A DNA stretch of 6,342 nucleotides from contig CALBLG010000217.1 in assembly GCA_937895975.1 (NCBI GenBank), positions 1 to 6,342 on the forward strand, written 5' to 3'. Positions 1 to 6,112 of this stretch are shown one piece after another. The stretch's first letter is position 1, and every line of letters starts with the position of its first letter. The notes below the pieces were generated by a model. It was not told where the DNA came from. It searched no databases and worked only from the letters and a program-made list of their open reading frames with translations. The translations under genes were made by a program, and so were the position numbers. Origin of the DNA: an uncultured Slackia sp. GTDB lineage: Bacteria > Actinomycetota > Coriobacteriia > Coriobacteriales > Eggerthellaceae.

Positions 1-487
1 CCTCGCCGGCGGTGACCCACGTCTTCTGGCCGTTCAGGATATAGGTTCCGTCAGACTGCTTCTTCGTGGTGGCGGTCATAGACATGTTGTCGGAACCAGC
101 GGCGGGCTCAGAGAAGCCCAAGCTGAAAATCGGCTTGCCCGTCTTCATGTACTCTTCCATGCAGAAGGCGACCTGCTCTTCGCTGCCGAAGTCGATCATG
201 TCGCACATGGCGAGCGTGTTGTTCAAGAACGGAGTGATGCTGCCCGCGTAATGCGCGAACTCCTCAGTGAGCACACCCAGCGTCACACGGTCACACGGCA
301 CGCCGCCCAGTTCCTCGGGGATGCCCATCAGACCAAATCCGGCCTCGAGGTATTCCTTGATCAGTTCATCGCTCATGCCGTGGTTGTCGAACATCTCGAC
401 AATCTTTTTCTCGTCGAGGTTGCGCTCGCAGAATTCCTGGATGCTCTCGACCAAGAGCTCTTGTTCGTCGGTGCGTGCGAAGTCCAT
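1..487 (-). CDS. Acyl-CoA dehydrogenase, N-terminal part (cut by window edge)
   Basis: The visible 162 residues are the N-terminal helical domain and the start of the middle beta domain of an acyl-CoA dehydrogenase; the catalytic and C-terminal helical parts lie beyond the left edge. The FAD-binding signature appears as LGFSEPAAGSD (residues 123-133), followed by NGQKTWVTAG (152-161), both hallmark positions of the family. The ATG at 487 is fixed because an in-frame TGA lies one codon (ACC) upstream of it; an AAGGGA ribosome-binding site precedes it. Family members oxidise acyl-CoA or, with electron-transfer flavoprotein in anaerobes, reduce 2-enoyl-CoA. Its position downstream of a 2-hydroxyacyl-CoA dehydratase favours the second role, as for AcdB in the had operon of Clostridioides difficile; this is inference. 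ETF genes, if linked, would lie outside the window. The family call is sure, the direction and substrate are not. Confidence 0.93.
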   Translation of the reverse strand, partial: MDFARTDEQELLVESIQEFCERNLDEKKIVEMFDNHGMSDELIKEYLEAGFGLMGIPEELGGVPCDRVTLGVLTEEFAHYAGSITPFLNNTLAMCDMIDFGSEEQVAFCMEEYMKTGKPIFSLGFSEPAAGSDNMSMTATTKKQSDGTYILNGQKTWVTAGE

Positions 488-513
488 GGTTCATCCCTTC
501 GTCATTCAATCAA

Positions 514-519
514 ATTCTA
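514..519 (-). promoter_or_regulatory. Candidate -10 box (TAGAAT) of the acyl-CoA dehydrogenase gene
   Basis: On the minus strand TAGAAT (5 of 6 to TATAAT) lies 26 nt before the ATG at 487, with AAGGGA between them as ribosome-binding site. No convincing -35 hexamer is seen at 16-18 bp. A matching TAGAAT lies 27 nt before the transporter gene, which slightly raises the likelihood that this is a real initiation site. The assignment is weak. Confidence 0.28.
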
Positions 520-624
520 TGATGGTGGCGGCTTTCCCGCCTGCGATTCGCGATGTATCGGAATCGGGTTGAAAGCGGCCCTGAACCGCGCGCTGGTTGG
601 GCCGCAGGGGCAACCGAAGTCGGC

Positions 625-675
625 CCCCCGATCGCCTTGCGGCCCTGTCCGCTTGGGCACGAAGGCGATTGGGGG
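625..675 (-). repeat. Long inverted repeat (14-bp stem) between transporter and dehydrogenase genes
   Basis: Positions 625-638 pair with 662-675 over 14 bp with a single G-T wobble (630/670). The 23-nt loop itself contains GCGG...CCGC (639-653 region), so a branched or nested structure is possible. It lies in the 270-bp gap (488-757) after the transporter stop. No gene is seen in this gap. The element directly abuts a second perfect hairpin at 677-701. It may act as a U-less terminator, an mRNA-stabilising structure, or be a dispersed palindromic repeat of the genome; the sequence alone does not decide. Confidence 0.6.
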
Positions 676-676
676 A

Positions 677-701
677 CCGGCCCCTTTCTGGCAGGGGCCG
701 G
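677..701 (-). repeat. Perfect 9-bp GC hairpin 57 nt after the transporter stop; possible U-less terminator
   Basis: CCGGCCCCT at 677-685 pairs perfectly with AGGGGCCGG at 693-701 around a 7-nt loop; the stem has eight G-C pairs. In the minus-strand transcript it comes first after the transporter stop at 758, before the 625-675 structure, and is followed by UCCCCC rather than a U-run. U-less hairpin terminators have been proposed in high-GC actinobacteria, so it may end or attenuate the transcript. The structure is seen directly; its function is inferred. Confidence 0.5.
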
Positions 702-757
702 CTGCAAAGCTTGGCCGAGGTAAGGAGTCAACGGCGAAGCGAGAGAAGAGGCAGGTA

Positions 758-2038
758 TTACTTCTCGGTCTTAGGAAGCTTCTTGCCCTGGCCGAGCGCG
801 AAGATGCCGAGCAGGAAACACAGCACCATGCACACGATGGACAGAACGAACATGATCGAGAAGCCACCGGGCAGGTCGACGACCCAAGCCCAGAACGTGG
901 AGGCCACAACGCCGCCCAGGGTGCCTGCCATAGACACGCGAGAGTAAATGTTGGTGTAGTCGCGAGAGCCGAAGGTGGTGCGAACCAGCAGCGGGGTCTG
1001 CACGGTGGTGCAGGCGTACACGAAGCCGAACAGGAACGCGCCGACGAACAGCAGAGCCACAACGGAAGGCAGGAACCACATAAGCACGACGCCTACCAGG
1101 CCCGAGCCGATGCCCAAAGCCATGCCGCCCTTGCAAGACTTGTCGTTCACGCCGCCCAGAATAACCTTGCCAATGGCCTGGCCAGCCATGCAGGCGGAAG
1201 CCACGACGCCGGAAACGGCAGCGATTTCAGGAACGGTGTTGCTGAACGATGCGCAGTACGAAGGCAGGAATTGGTACACGGTTTGGTTCACGGTAATCAG
1301 GAACGAGAAGCCGGCCAGCGCGAAGAACGCGGCAGTCTTCATGGCCTTGTCGGCGGAAACGCCAACCTCGGGAGCGGCGGGCTTGCCGGATTCGTCGGAA
1401 ACTTCCTCGGCGCCATAGGGCTGCAGACCTTTGTCAGAAGGCTTGGAACGAAGAACCAAAGCGGTGAACGGCAGCGTCACGACGAGCACGATGATGCCGA
1501 ACACGAGGTAGCCGGTGCGCCAGCCCTCGGGGCCCATATTGATGAGGGCCGTTCCGACCGGGTTGAAGATGACGCCGCCGATGCCGGTGAACGCCATGCA
1601 CAAGCCGATGAAGAAGCCGACCTTCTTCTTGCACCATGCATTAATCAAAGAAGGAACCGCCAGATAAATCAACGGAGCAGTGCCGATGCCCAGCGTAACG
1701 CCCGCGATGTAGAACATCCACACCTGGGTGAAGAACGACATCGCGATAAGCGACACGCCGTCGATGATGACGGCGGCCGAAAGAATCACGCGCACGTCCA
1801 TCTTCGACATGAGCTTGCCAGCTATGGGCAGCATGATCATCATGGCGAGGTTCAGAATAGAGAAATACAGCGTGAACGACGCCTTGGGCACGCCAAAGTA
1901 GTTCGATACCGGCGTGAAGTAAATGCCCGCGCAGCTCAAAACGAGCGCACACGGAATGCAGGTGATCGCAATGCCGGCGGCAACGATCAGGAAGGCGTAG
2001 TGGAAGCCTCCCTTTTTCTGAACAGATTCAGAAGCCAT
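758..2038 (-). CDS. MFS transporter, oxalate/formate-antiporter (OFA)-like, probable organic acid carrier
   Basis: This is a 426-residue integral membrane protein with about twelve hydrophobic helices in two six-helix halves, joined by a charged cytoplasmic loop (about residues 197-233, with S198-KPSDKGLQPYG). The loop between helices 2 and 3 carries a motif A-like G74-K-L...D81-x-R83, and GWR (172-174) sits before helix 6, as in OFA/monocarboxylate-type MFS carriers. The length is normal for the superfamily. The ATG at 2038 has AAAAGGGG seven nt upstream; an overlapping upstream ATG is out of frame. It sits between the dehydratase and the acyl-CoA dehydrogenase, so it most likely moves the pathway's 2-hydroxy acid inward, the reduced acid outward, or exchanges them. 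Substrate and mode are inference. Hairpin-rich gaps on both sides (181 and 270 bp) suggest its expression is set apart from its neighbours. Confidence 0.88.
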   Translation of the reverse strand: MASESVQKKGGFHYAFLIVAAGIAITCIPCALVLSCAGIYFTPVSNYFGVPKASFTLYFSILNLAMMIMLPIAGKLMSKMDVRVILSAAVIIDGVSLIAMSFFTQVWMFYIAGVTLGIGTAPLIYLAVPSLINAWCKKKVGFFIGLCMAFTGIGGVIFNPVGTALINMGPEGWRTGYLVFGIIVLVVTLPFTALVLRSKPSDKGLQPYGAEEVSDESGKPAAPEVGVSADKAMKTAAFFALAGFSFLITVNQTVYQFLPSYCASFSNTVPEIAAVSGVVASACMAGQAIGKVILGGVNDKSCKGGMALGIGSGLVGVVLMWFLPSVVALLFVGAFLFGFVYACTTVQTPLLVRTTFGSRDYTNIYSRVSMAGTLGGVVASTFWAWVVDLPGGFSIMFVLSIVCMVLCFLLGIFALGQGKKLPKTEK

Positions 2039-2065
2039 TTCATATCCCCTTTTCAGGATAGTCCC

Positions 2066-2071
2066 ATTCTA
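2066..2071 (-). promoter_or_regulatory. Candidate -10 box (TAGAAT) of the transporter gene
   Basis: TAGAAT on the minus strand lies 27 nt before the transporter ATG at 2038, nearly the same distance as the TAGAAT before the dehydrogenase gene (26 nt). No good -35 hexamer is visible upstream. It could allow transcription of the transporter independent of the dehydratase genes, but evidence is limited to one hexamer. Confidence 0.28.
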
Positions 2072-2087
2072 CGGGATGGATTTAGCC

Positions 2088-2121
2088 CCTTGTGCGCCAT
2101 CCCCTCGATGAGCCCACAAGG
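2088..2121 (-). repeat. Inverted repeat, 7-bp stem, upstream of the transporter gene
   Basis: CCTTGTG (2088-2094) pairs with CACAAGG (2115-2121) across a 20-nt interval that itself contains CATC/GATG. It is the third and weakest of three successive inverted repeats in the 2039-2219 gap and lies just upstream of the candidate -10 box. It could be an operator or an RNA hairpin. Confidence 0.35.
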
Positions 2122-2130
2122 AACACCTGT

Positions 2131-2150
2131 CTTGAAGCGAAAGCTCCAAG
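2131..2150 (-). repeat. Short hairpin with 4-nt loop in the dehydratase-transporter gap
   Basis: Two 8-nt arms (2131-2138 and 2143-2150) pair at seven of eight positions around a 4-nt loop, which reads GAAA on the plus strand and UUUC in the minus-strand transcript. It follows the stronger 2152-2187 hairpin immediately in the transcript, making a tandem structure. Confidence 0.4.
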
Positions 2151-2151
2151 G

Positions 2152-2187
2152 CCGGCCGAAACGCTTGAGGATGTACGTTTCGGCCGG
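2152..2187 (-). terminator. Perfect 12-bp hairpin 32 nt after the dehydratase operon; possible U-less terminator
   Basis: CCGGCCGAAACG (2152-2163) pairs without mismatch with CGTTTCGGCCGG (2176-2187) around a 12-nt loop. In the minus-strand transcript it begins 32 nt after the beta-subunit stop (2220), the usual place for a terminator or for a 3' structure that protects the upstream message. The bases after the stem are CCUUGGAGCUUUCG, not a clean U-tract, so intrinsic termination is uncertain. The stem is certain; calling it a terminator is inference. Confidence 0.45.
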
Positions 2188-2219
2188 AACAAAGAGTTAA
2201 GGAGGGTTCAAAGCCGCTC

Positions 2220-3350
2220 TTAGGCGAGCAGCTCTTTAAAGGTCTCGAGCTGGGTGCGAGCCTGCTCGTAAGACTCGGTGGATTGGTCGATCTCAATCGT
2301 CACGACCGGGATGCCCGCCTCGCGCAGCGCCTTGGTGGCAAGCGGAGCTTCGAATTCCTCGGGGTCGCAGAACTTCGCAAGCAGAATGACCACGCCTTGC
2401 GCGCCCGATTCCTTCGCCTTGGCGACCAGCGCATCAAGATGTGCCTTCTTCGGGTCGAACAACTCGGGGTCGTCCTTCAGGCTGCACCAGCCGTCGGCCA
2501 AAGCCTCGATGGCGCAGCCTTCCTCGGGAACCTCGCGAGAGAACGCGCGGCTTTCCTTGGCAAGATCGTCGGCAACCACGGCGTACTTGTTGGCGTCGAG
2601 GATTTCGGTGATGGCTGGAATGTCCTCGTACACGCCGGAAAGCACAACCTTGTTGAAGCCGGCAGTGGACTCGGGCAGCTTGGCGAGCTCGGCGTTCAAA
2701 GCCTTGACCTGGGCCAAATGCTCTTCCTTGAGCTCGTAGTAGCCGGCGTTGATCACGGCCACACGGTCGGCGACCGAAACCTCGGCCGGATGCGTGCCAG
2801 CCAGCTTCACGAACTCGCGCATGGCAGCGCGCCATTCGTTGTACAGCTTGATGGAAGCCAAGACGTCATCGTTTTCGATGATGGCGTTCGCGCATTCCTC
2901 AACGCCGCGCTTGACTTCCTTGTACGAGTCGATGGTGTACTGGCGGCCGGCATCGATGAAGCGGTTCTGCGCATTGGTCACGTAGATCATCGGAATCTTC
3001 GGACCCATGGCGGCAACCCAGTTCTGGCTGAACGCGCGCAGCGTGTCGCACAGTCCGGTGATCATCATGCCGGACAGGCCATCGAGCTTGCCGGTCATGC
3101 CCAGTTCCAACGTCATCTGGCAGATGGAGCAATAAAACGGCGGGAAGTACTTCTTCGCGTTGTCAGAAGAGCCAACCGCGCCCCATACGCCGAACGGCAC
3201 GGCGCCGGCGGCATGCACGAGTTCCTCGGGAACATGGTACGGACCCACGCCGATCACGCGCTTGCCCTCGGCCAGATACTTGTCTAGCTGGGCCTTGGGG
3301 TTGTTCGCGACCTCGGCGAAACCGGCCAGCATTTCTTTGATTTCAGCCAT
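2220..3350 (-). CDS. 2-Hydroxyacyl-CoA dehydratase, beta (HadC/FldC/HgdB-type) subunit
   Basis: This is the smaller subunit of an oxygen-sensitive [4Fe-4S] 2-hydroxyacyl-CoA dehydratase, which removes water from (R)-2-hydroxyacyl-CoA through a ketyl radical to give 2-enoyl-CoA. The 376-residue length matches HadC and FldC (about 375). Likely cluster ligands are C74 (or C77) in FYCSICQM, C101 in GLCDTLR and C328 in KFCDPEEF; the last is a strong family motif. The C-terminus IEIDQSTESYEQARTQLE (352-369) is also typical. The GxG stretch at 34-36 and the two alternating alpha/beta regions fit the fold. The ATG at 3350 has GGGGGAG just upstream, inside the end of the alpha gene; only three bases separate the two genes, so they are co-translated. 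A hairpin follows the stop. Function as a dehydratase needs an ATP-driven activator not encoded here. Substrate unknown. Confidence 0.93.
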   Translation of the reverse strand: MAEIKEMLAGFAEVANNPKAQLDKYLAEGKRVIGVGPYHVPEELVHAAGAVPFGVWGAVGSSDNAKKYFPPFYCSICQMTLELGMTGKLDGLSGMMITGLCDTLRAFSQNWVAAMGPKIPMIYVTNAQNRFIDAGRQYTIDSYKEVKRGVEECANAIIENDDVLASIKLYNEWRAAMREFVKLAGTHPAEVSVADRVAVINAGYYELKEEHLAQVKALNAELAKLPESTAGFNKVVLSGVYEDIPAITEILDANKYAVVADDLAKESRAFSREVPEEGCAIEALADGWCSLKDDPELFDPKKAHLDALVAKAKESGAQGVVILLAKFCDPEEFEAPLATKALREAGIPVVTIEIDQSTESYEQARTQLETFKELLA

Positions 3351-3353
3351 CGT

Positions 3354-4589
3354 CTACTCCCCCTTCTTGTTGTTTTCCATAATCTCGAGCAGACCCTCGA
3401 CACGAGTGTTGTACTGCTCTTCGCTGAAGTTGCGCGGGTCGGATTGGTCGCCGTCGAACGTGACCACCGGAATGTGCAGGTCGTTGGAAATACGGCGTGC
3501 CATTTCGGGCGCGATGCCCGACCACATCTTGCAGGAGCGGTTGTTGTGCACCAGGCCGCCATTGACCTTGCCGGCCTTGCACAGCTCTTCGCGCAGCTCA
3601 ACGGCGCGCTCGAGGTTGATGGCGTTCGGCACGGAGGCATAGGCGCGCATCAGCTCGTCGGTGTTGCCGTAGGTGAACGCGAACGAGGGGCCGTACACGC
3701 ACGCGGTAACGTTCGTGCCGGAATGCTTCAGCGGGTGCAGCGTTGCGCGCAGGAACGGCCAGCACGCGATGCCCTCGAACATAACGCGGTTCTTCTCTTC
3801 AACCTTAAACGTAGACTTATGCTCTTTGACGAACTGCTTGTACTCGTCAATCAGCTGCAGGAAGCCGTCGAGCGATTCCTGCTTGCCACGGGCCATGGTT
3901 GCCACGGCCATATGGTTGAACAGCTCGAAGCCGTTCAACGGGCTGGGCTCGTACTGCATATACTGGGTAGCTTCCAGCCATGCCTCGCCGACCTTGTTGG
4001 AAATCTCGCAGACCTCGGCGAAACGCTTCTCGTCCCACTTCTTGCCCGTGATCTCTTCCAGCTGGTGGATGGCGTTGTCGAACTGGCCTTTCATGTAGGC
4101 CACGCGCTTGGCGTCAACGTCATACTTGTCATTGAACGGCACGTCGATCATGATGACGGGAATGTTCAGCATCTTGCCGATGTTCTCGTACCAGTTCATC
4201 ATGCAGTTGCAGATGTTGTTGCAGCACAAAACGAAGTCGGGCAGCGGCATCTCGCGCTCGCCATTGGGGCATTTGCCCAGGTCGGCGTAGGCCATGGAAA
4301 TGCGCGCATATGCGCACAGGTCATTGGAAAAGCCCAAATCGCCTTCTGCGTGCTCGAGCATGGGAAGACTGCCGCCCTTCGCGGAAATCGCGGCTGCCTG
4401 GCTTTCGGGATACACGCAGTGCAAGCCCAAAGTCTCGGGAATCTCTTGCGGGAAGTTCGACGAAATCCAGCCGACCTTCTCGCCGCGCGCCTTCGCCTCG
4501 ATGGCGTCTTCATACACGCGATCGGCGATGTTCGCGAGAACCTTCTTCGCGGGAAGCTTCTCGGGCGCCTCTTTCACTTCTTCGGCCAT
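3354..4589 (-). CDS. 2-Hydroxyacyl-CoA dehydratase, alpha (HadB/FldB/HgdA-type) subunit
   Basis: This is the larger subunit of the same dehydratase; 411 residues against about 408 for HadB and FldB. Conserved cysteines that should hold the [4Fe-4S] cluster are C92 in NDLCAYAR, C122 or C123 in LCCNNICNC, and C353 in NNRSCKMWSG. The C-terminal DGDQSDPRNFSEEQYNTR (379-396) is a family signature. In characterised enzymes the alpha-subunit cluster receives the high-energy electron from the activator and the active site lies at the alpha/beta interface. The ATG at 4589 is preceded by AAAGGGGG with a 5-nt spacer. The 177-bp gap to the upstream CoA-transferase holds a strong hairpin but no gene, although in had and fld operons the activator gene lies in exactly this slot. 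Benzoyl-CoA reductase subunits are more distant relatives and are less likely given the two-subunit arrangement and partners. Confidence 0.93.
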   Translation of the reverse strand: MAEEVKEAPEKLPAKKVLANIADRVYEDAIEAKARGEKVGWISSNFPQEIPETLGLHCVYPESQAAAISAKGGSLPMLEHAEGDLGFSNDLCAYARISMAYADLGKCPNGEREMPLPDFVLCCNNICNCMMNWYENIGKMLNIPVIMIDVPFNDKYDVDAKRVAYMKGQFDNAIHQLEEITGKKWDEKRFAEVCEISNKVGEAWLEATQYMQYEPSPLNGFELFNHMAVATMARGKQESLDGFLQLIDEYKQFVKEHKSTFKVEEKNRVMFEGIACWPFLRATLHPLKHSGTNVTACVYGPSFAFTYGNTDELMRAYASVPNAINLERAVELREELCKAGKVNGGLVHNNRSCKMWSGIAPEMARRISNDLHIPVVTFDGDQSDPRNFSEEQYNTRVEGLLEIMENNKKGE

Positions 4590-4671
4590 ATTTCCCCCTT
4601 TATGTAAAATCGCTAGACGAATTCAACGGTAAAATTAAAGCGTGCGTGGTGAGGCAAATTGGCCCGAGGGT

Positions 4672-4722
4672 TCTTCTTGCCCGATAGGAACGAACTTGAG
4701 TTCGTCGCTGGGGGCAAGAAGA
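4672..4722 (-). repeat. Two-tier hairpin in the transferase-dehydratase gap
   Basis: The outer arms 4672-4682 and 4712-4722 (TCTTCTTGCCC / GGGCAAGAAGA) pair perfectly over 11 bp. Inside them ACGAACT (4690-4696) pairs with AGTTCGT (4699-4705) over 7 bp, so the whole forms a long stem with an internal loop. It starts 44 nt after the transferase stop and ends 82 nt before the dehydratase start. The bases after it in the transcript are ACCCUCGGG, without a U-run. The rest of 4590-4766 shows no gene; AT-rich bases at 4590-4640 could hold a weak internal promoter but no convincing hexamer pair was found. Likely roles are RNA processing, partial termination or mRNA stability. Confidence 0.6.
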
Positions 4723-4766
4723 TTCCGGGATCAAGTTGCCTGCCACACGCGCTCGGCTGGGACGAA

Positions 4767-6011
4767 TTACTTGCGCTCGCCTTGCTTGGCGATGCCCTCG
4801 TCCTCGAGCTCCTTGATCTCGGCGTCGCTATAGCCGAGGCCCTTCAGCACGTCCTCGGTGTCCTCGCCCAGAAGCGGCGCCTTGTTGTAATCAGGCAGCG
4901 GCGTCTCGGACATGTCGATCGGGGTGCGCACCAAAGCCTTCGGGCCACGCGGGTAATCCATCTCGTAGAACACGTCGTTGGCCCAAGCCTGCTTGTCCTT
5001 GGAAACCTCTTCGTAGGTCTGGCAAGCGGCGAACGGAATGTCGAGCTCGGTCAGAATAGGAATCCACTCTTCCATGGTCTTCTGCTGGAAACCTTCCTGA
5101 ACCAGGTCGTAGGCCTCTCCGAGGCGGCCAGCATCCTGAATCTTCTTCTGGTCGCTCAAAACGGGGTCGTCGAGCACGTCCTCGCGGCCGATGGCCTTCA
5201 TGATCTTCGGCCAATAGATGCTGAAGTTCGGGCCCATGACCTGCAGGAAACGGTCGTCCTTGGTCTTGACGGCCGGCTGGTAAGGCAGCGGGTTCTCGCG
5301 ACGGTCGAACGGGTAGGAAACGCCGTTGAATTCAGTGCCGTACTGCGCGCCCTGAATCTGGAACGACTGGACCCAGATTGCGGTGTGCAGCAGGTTGGTG
5401 GAAACGTTCTCGCCCTTGCCGGTCTTGGCTGCGCGATACAGGGCGCCCAAAACGCCGGCAGTCAAAGCCAGAGCAGCCTGGTGGTCGCCCAGAGCAGGAA
5501 TCAGGTTAGAAGGAACAGTGCCCTTCTGGTACAGCGATCCCGACCAGCCGGAGCGAGCGAAGAACGCAGTGTAGTCGAAACCGGGAAGGTCTTTGTCGGG
5601 GCCCTTATCGCCATAGCCGGTCAGGCTTGCGTAGACGAGCTTGGGGTACTTGGCCTTCAAATCGTCATAGGTGAGGTTCTGACGAGCAAGTGCTTGCGGG
5701 CGCCAGTTGGTCAGGAAAATGTCGGCATCGTCGAGCAGCTTGAACAGAACTTCCTTGCCCTTGGGCTGACGAAGATCAAGCACGATGCCCTTCTTGTTTG
5801 CATTCTCGAGGTCGAAGTTCGTATCCTCGTGCGGGTCGGACGGACGGCCCTCGTTCGGAGCAGTGAAGCGCAGATTGTCGCCCTTGGCGGATTCGATTTT
5901 CACGACCTCGGCACCCATGTCGGCAAGAATGCGGCCGACGGCGGGAACCGCGATGAACGTCGCCATTTCGACGACTTTCACACCAGCGAGCGGACGTTTG
6001 ACGTCTTCCAT
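4767..6011 (-). CDS. Family III (CaiB/BaiF-type) CoA-transferase, probable 2-hydroxyacyl-CoA transferase (HadA/FldA-like)
   Basis: The 414-residue protein has the family III layout: an N-terminal PLAGVKVVEM...AVGRILADMGAEVVKIE block (7-40) followed by GDNLR, then a linker region, and a C-terminal APLLGEDTEDVLKGLGYS (about 381-398). The probable catalytic aspartate is D146 in PGFDYTAFFARSG, which would form the aspartyl-CoA thioester. Such enzymes move CoA from a product acyl-CoA to an incoming acid without ATP; in HadA and FldA the acceptor is an (R)-2-hydroxy acid. The adjoining dehydratase genes support that role here, though the exact acid is not readable. The ATG at 6011 has a full AGGAGG four nt upstream (6016-6021), the best ribosome-binding site of the window, and it is the first gene of the leftward set. 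Carnitine CoA-transferase (CaiB) is an alternative by family but does not fit a 2-hydroxyacyl-CoA dehydratase partner. Confidence 0.9.
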   Translation of the reverse strand: MEDVKRPLAGVKVVEMATFIAVPAVGRILADMGAEVVKIESAKGDNLRFTAPNEGRPSDPHEDTNFDLENANKKGIVLDLRQPKGKEVLFKLLDDADIFLTNWRPQALARQNLTYDDLKAKYPKLVYASLTGYGDKGPDKDLPGFDYTAFFARSGWSGSLYQKGTVPSNLIPALGDHQAALALTAGVLGALYRAAKTGKGENVSTNLLHTAIWVQSFQIQGAQYGTEFNGVSYPFDRRENPLPYQPAVKTKDDRFLQVMGPNFSIYWPKIMKAIGREDVLDDPVLSDQKKIQDAGRLGEAYDLVQEGFQQKTMEEWIPILTELDIPFAACQTYEEVSKDKQAWANDVFYEMDYPRGPKALVRTPIDMSETPLPDYNKAPLLGEDTEDVLKGLGYSDAEIKELEDEGIAKQGERK

Positions 6012-6112
6012 GTTTCCTCCTAAAAGAAAATCCCCTTATGGCCCGGATTCATGTCTCTTCCGGACAAGTCATATTGTGGATTGTGTGGAGGAAGCATTCA
6101 TTAGACGGAAAC

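Noticed and set aside
527..541. GGCGG/CCGCC hairpin upstream of the acyl-CoA dehydrogenase start
   Set aside because: A five-pair stem in GC-rich DNA with no flanking signal; too weak to list as a feature.
251..2200. 649-residue open frame on the plus strand
   Set aside because: It runs antisense through the dehydrogenase start, the hairpin gap and the whole transporter gene. Its protein is low-complexity, rich in H, R, G, A and Q, without family motifs, and is explained by the G/C third-position bias of the real minus-strand genes.
2220..4589. Benzoyl-CoA reductase subunits
   Set aside because: Same superfamily, but only two subunits are present, lengths and motifs match HadBC/FldBC, and the partners (transferase, acyl-CoA dehydrogenase) suit a dehydratase.
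1..6011. Carnitine (cai-type) operon, suggested by a CaiB-like transferase and CaiA-like dehydrogenase
   Set aside because: Carnitine is a 3-hydroxy acid and its dehydration uses a crotonase-type enzyme; the two-subunit iron-sulfur 2-hydroxyacyl-CoA dehydratase points to a 2-hydroxy acid.
2283..6023. Long plus-strand frames of 334, 387 and 454 residues opposite the dehydratase subunits and the transferase
   Set aside because: Each mirrors a well-supported minus-strand gene almost end to end, with no recognisable domain; they are antisense shadows.
6043..6063. CCGGA/TCCGG inverted repeat in the leader of the transferase gene
   Set aside because: Only five pairs with an 11-nt loop; it is likely to occur by chance and no regulatory claim is justified.
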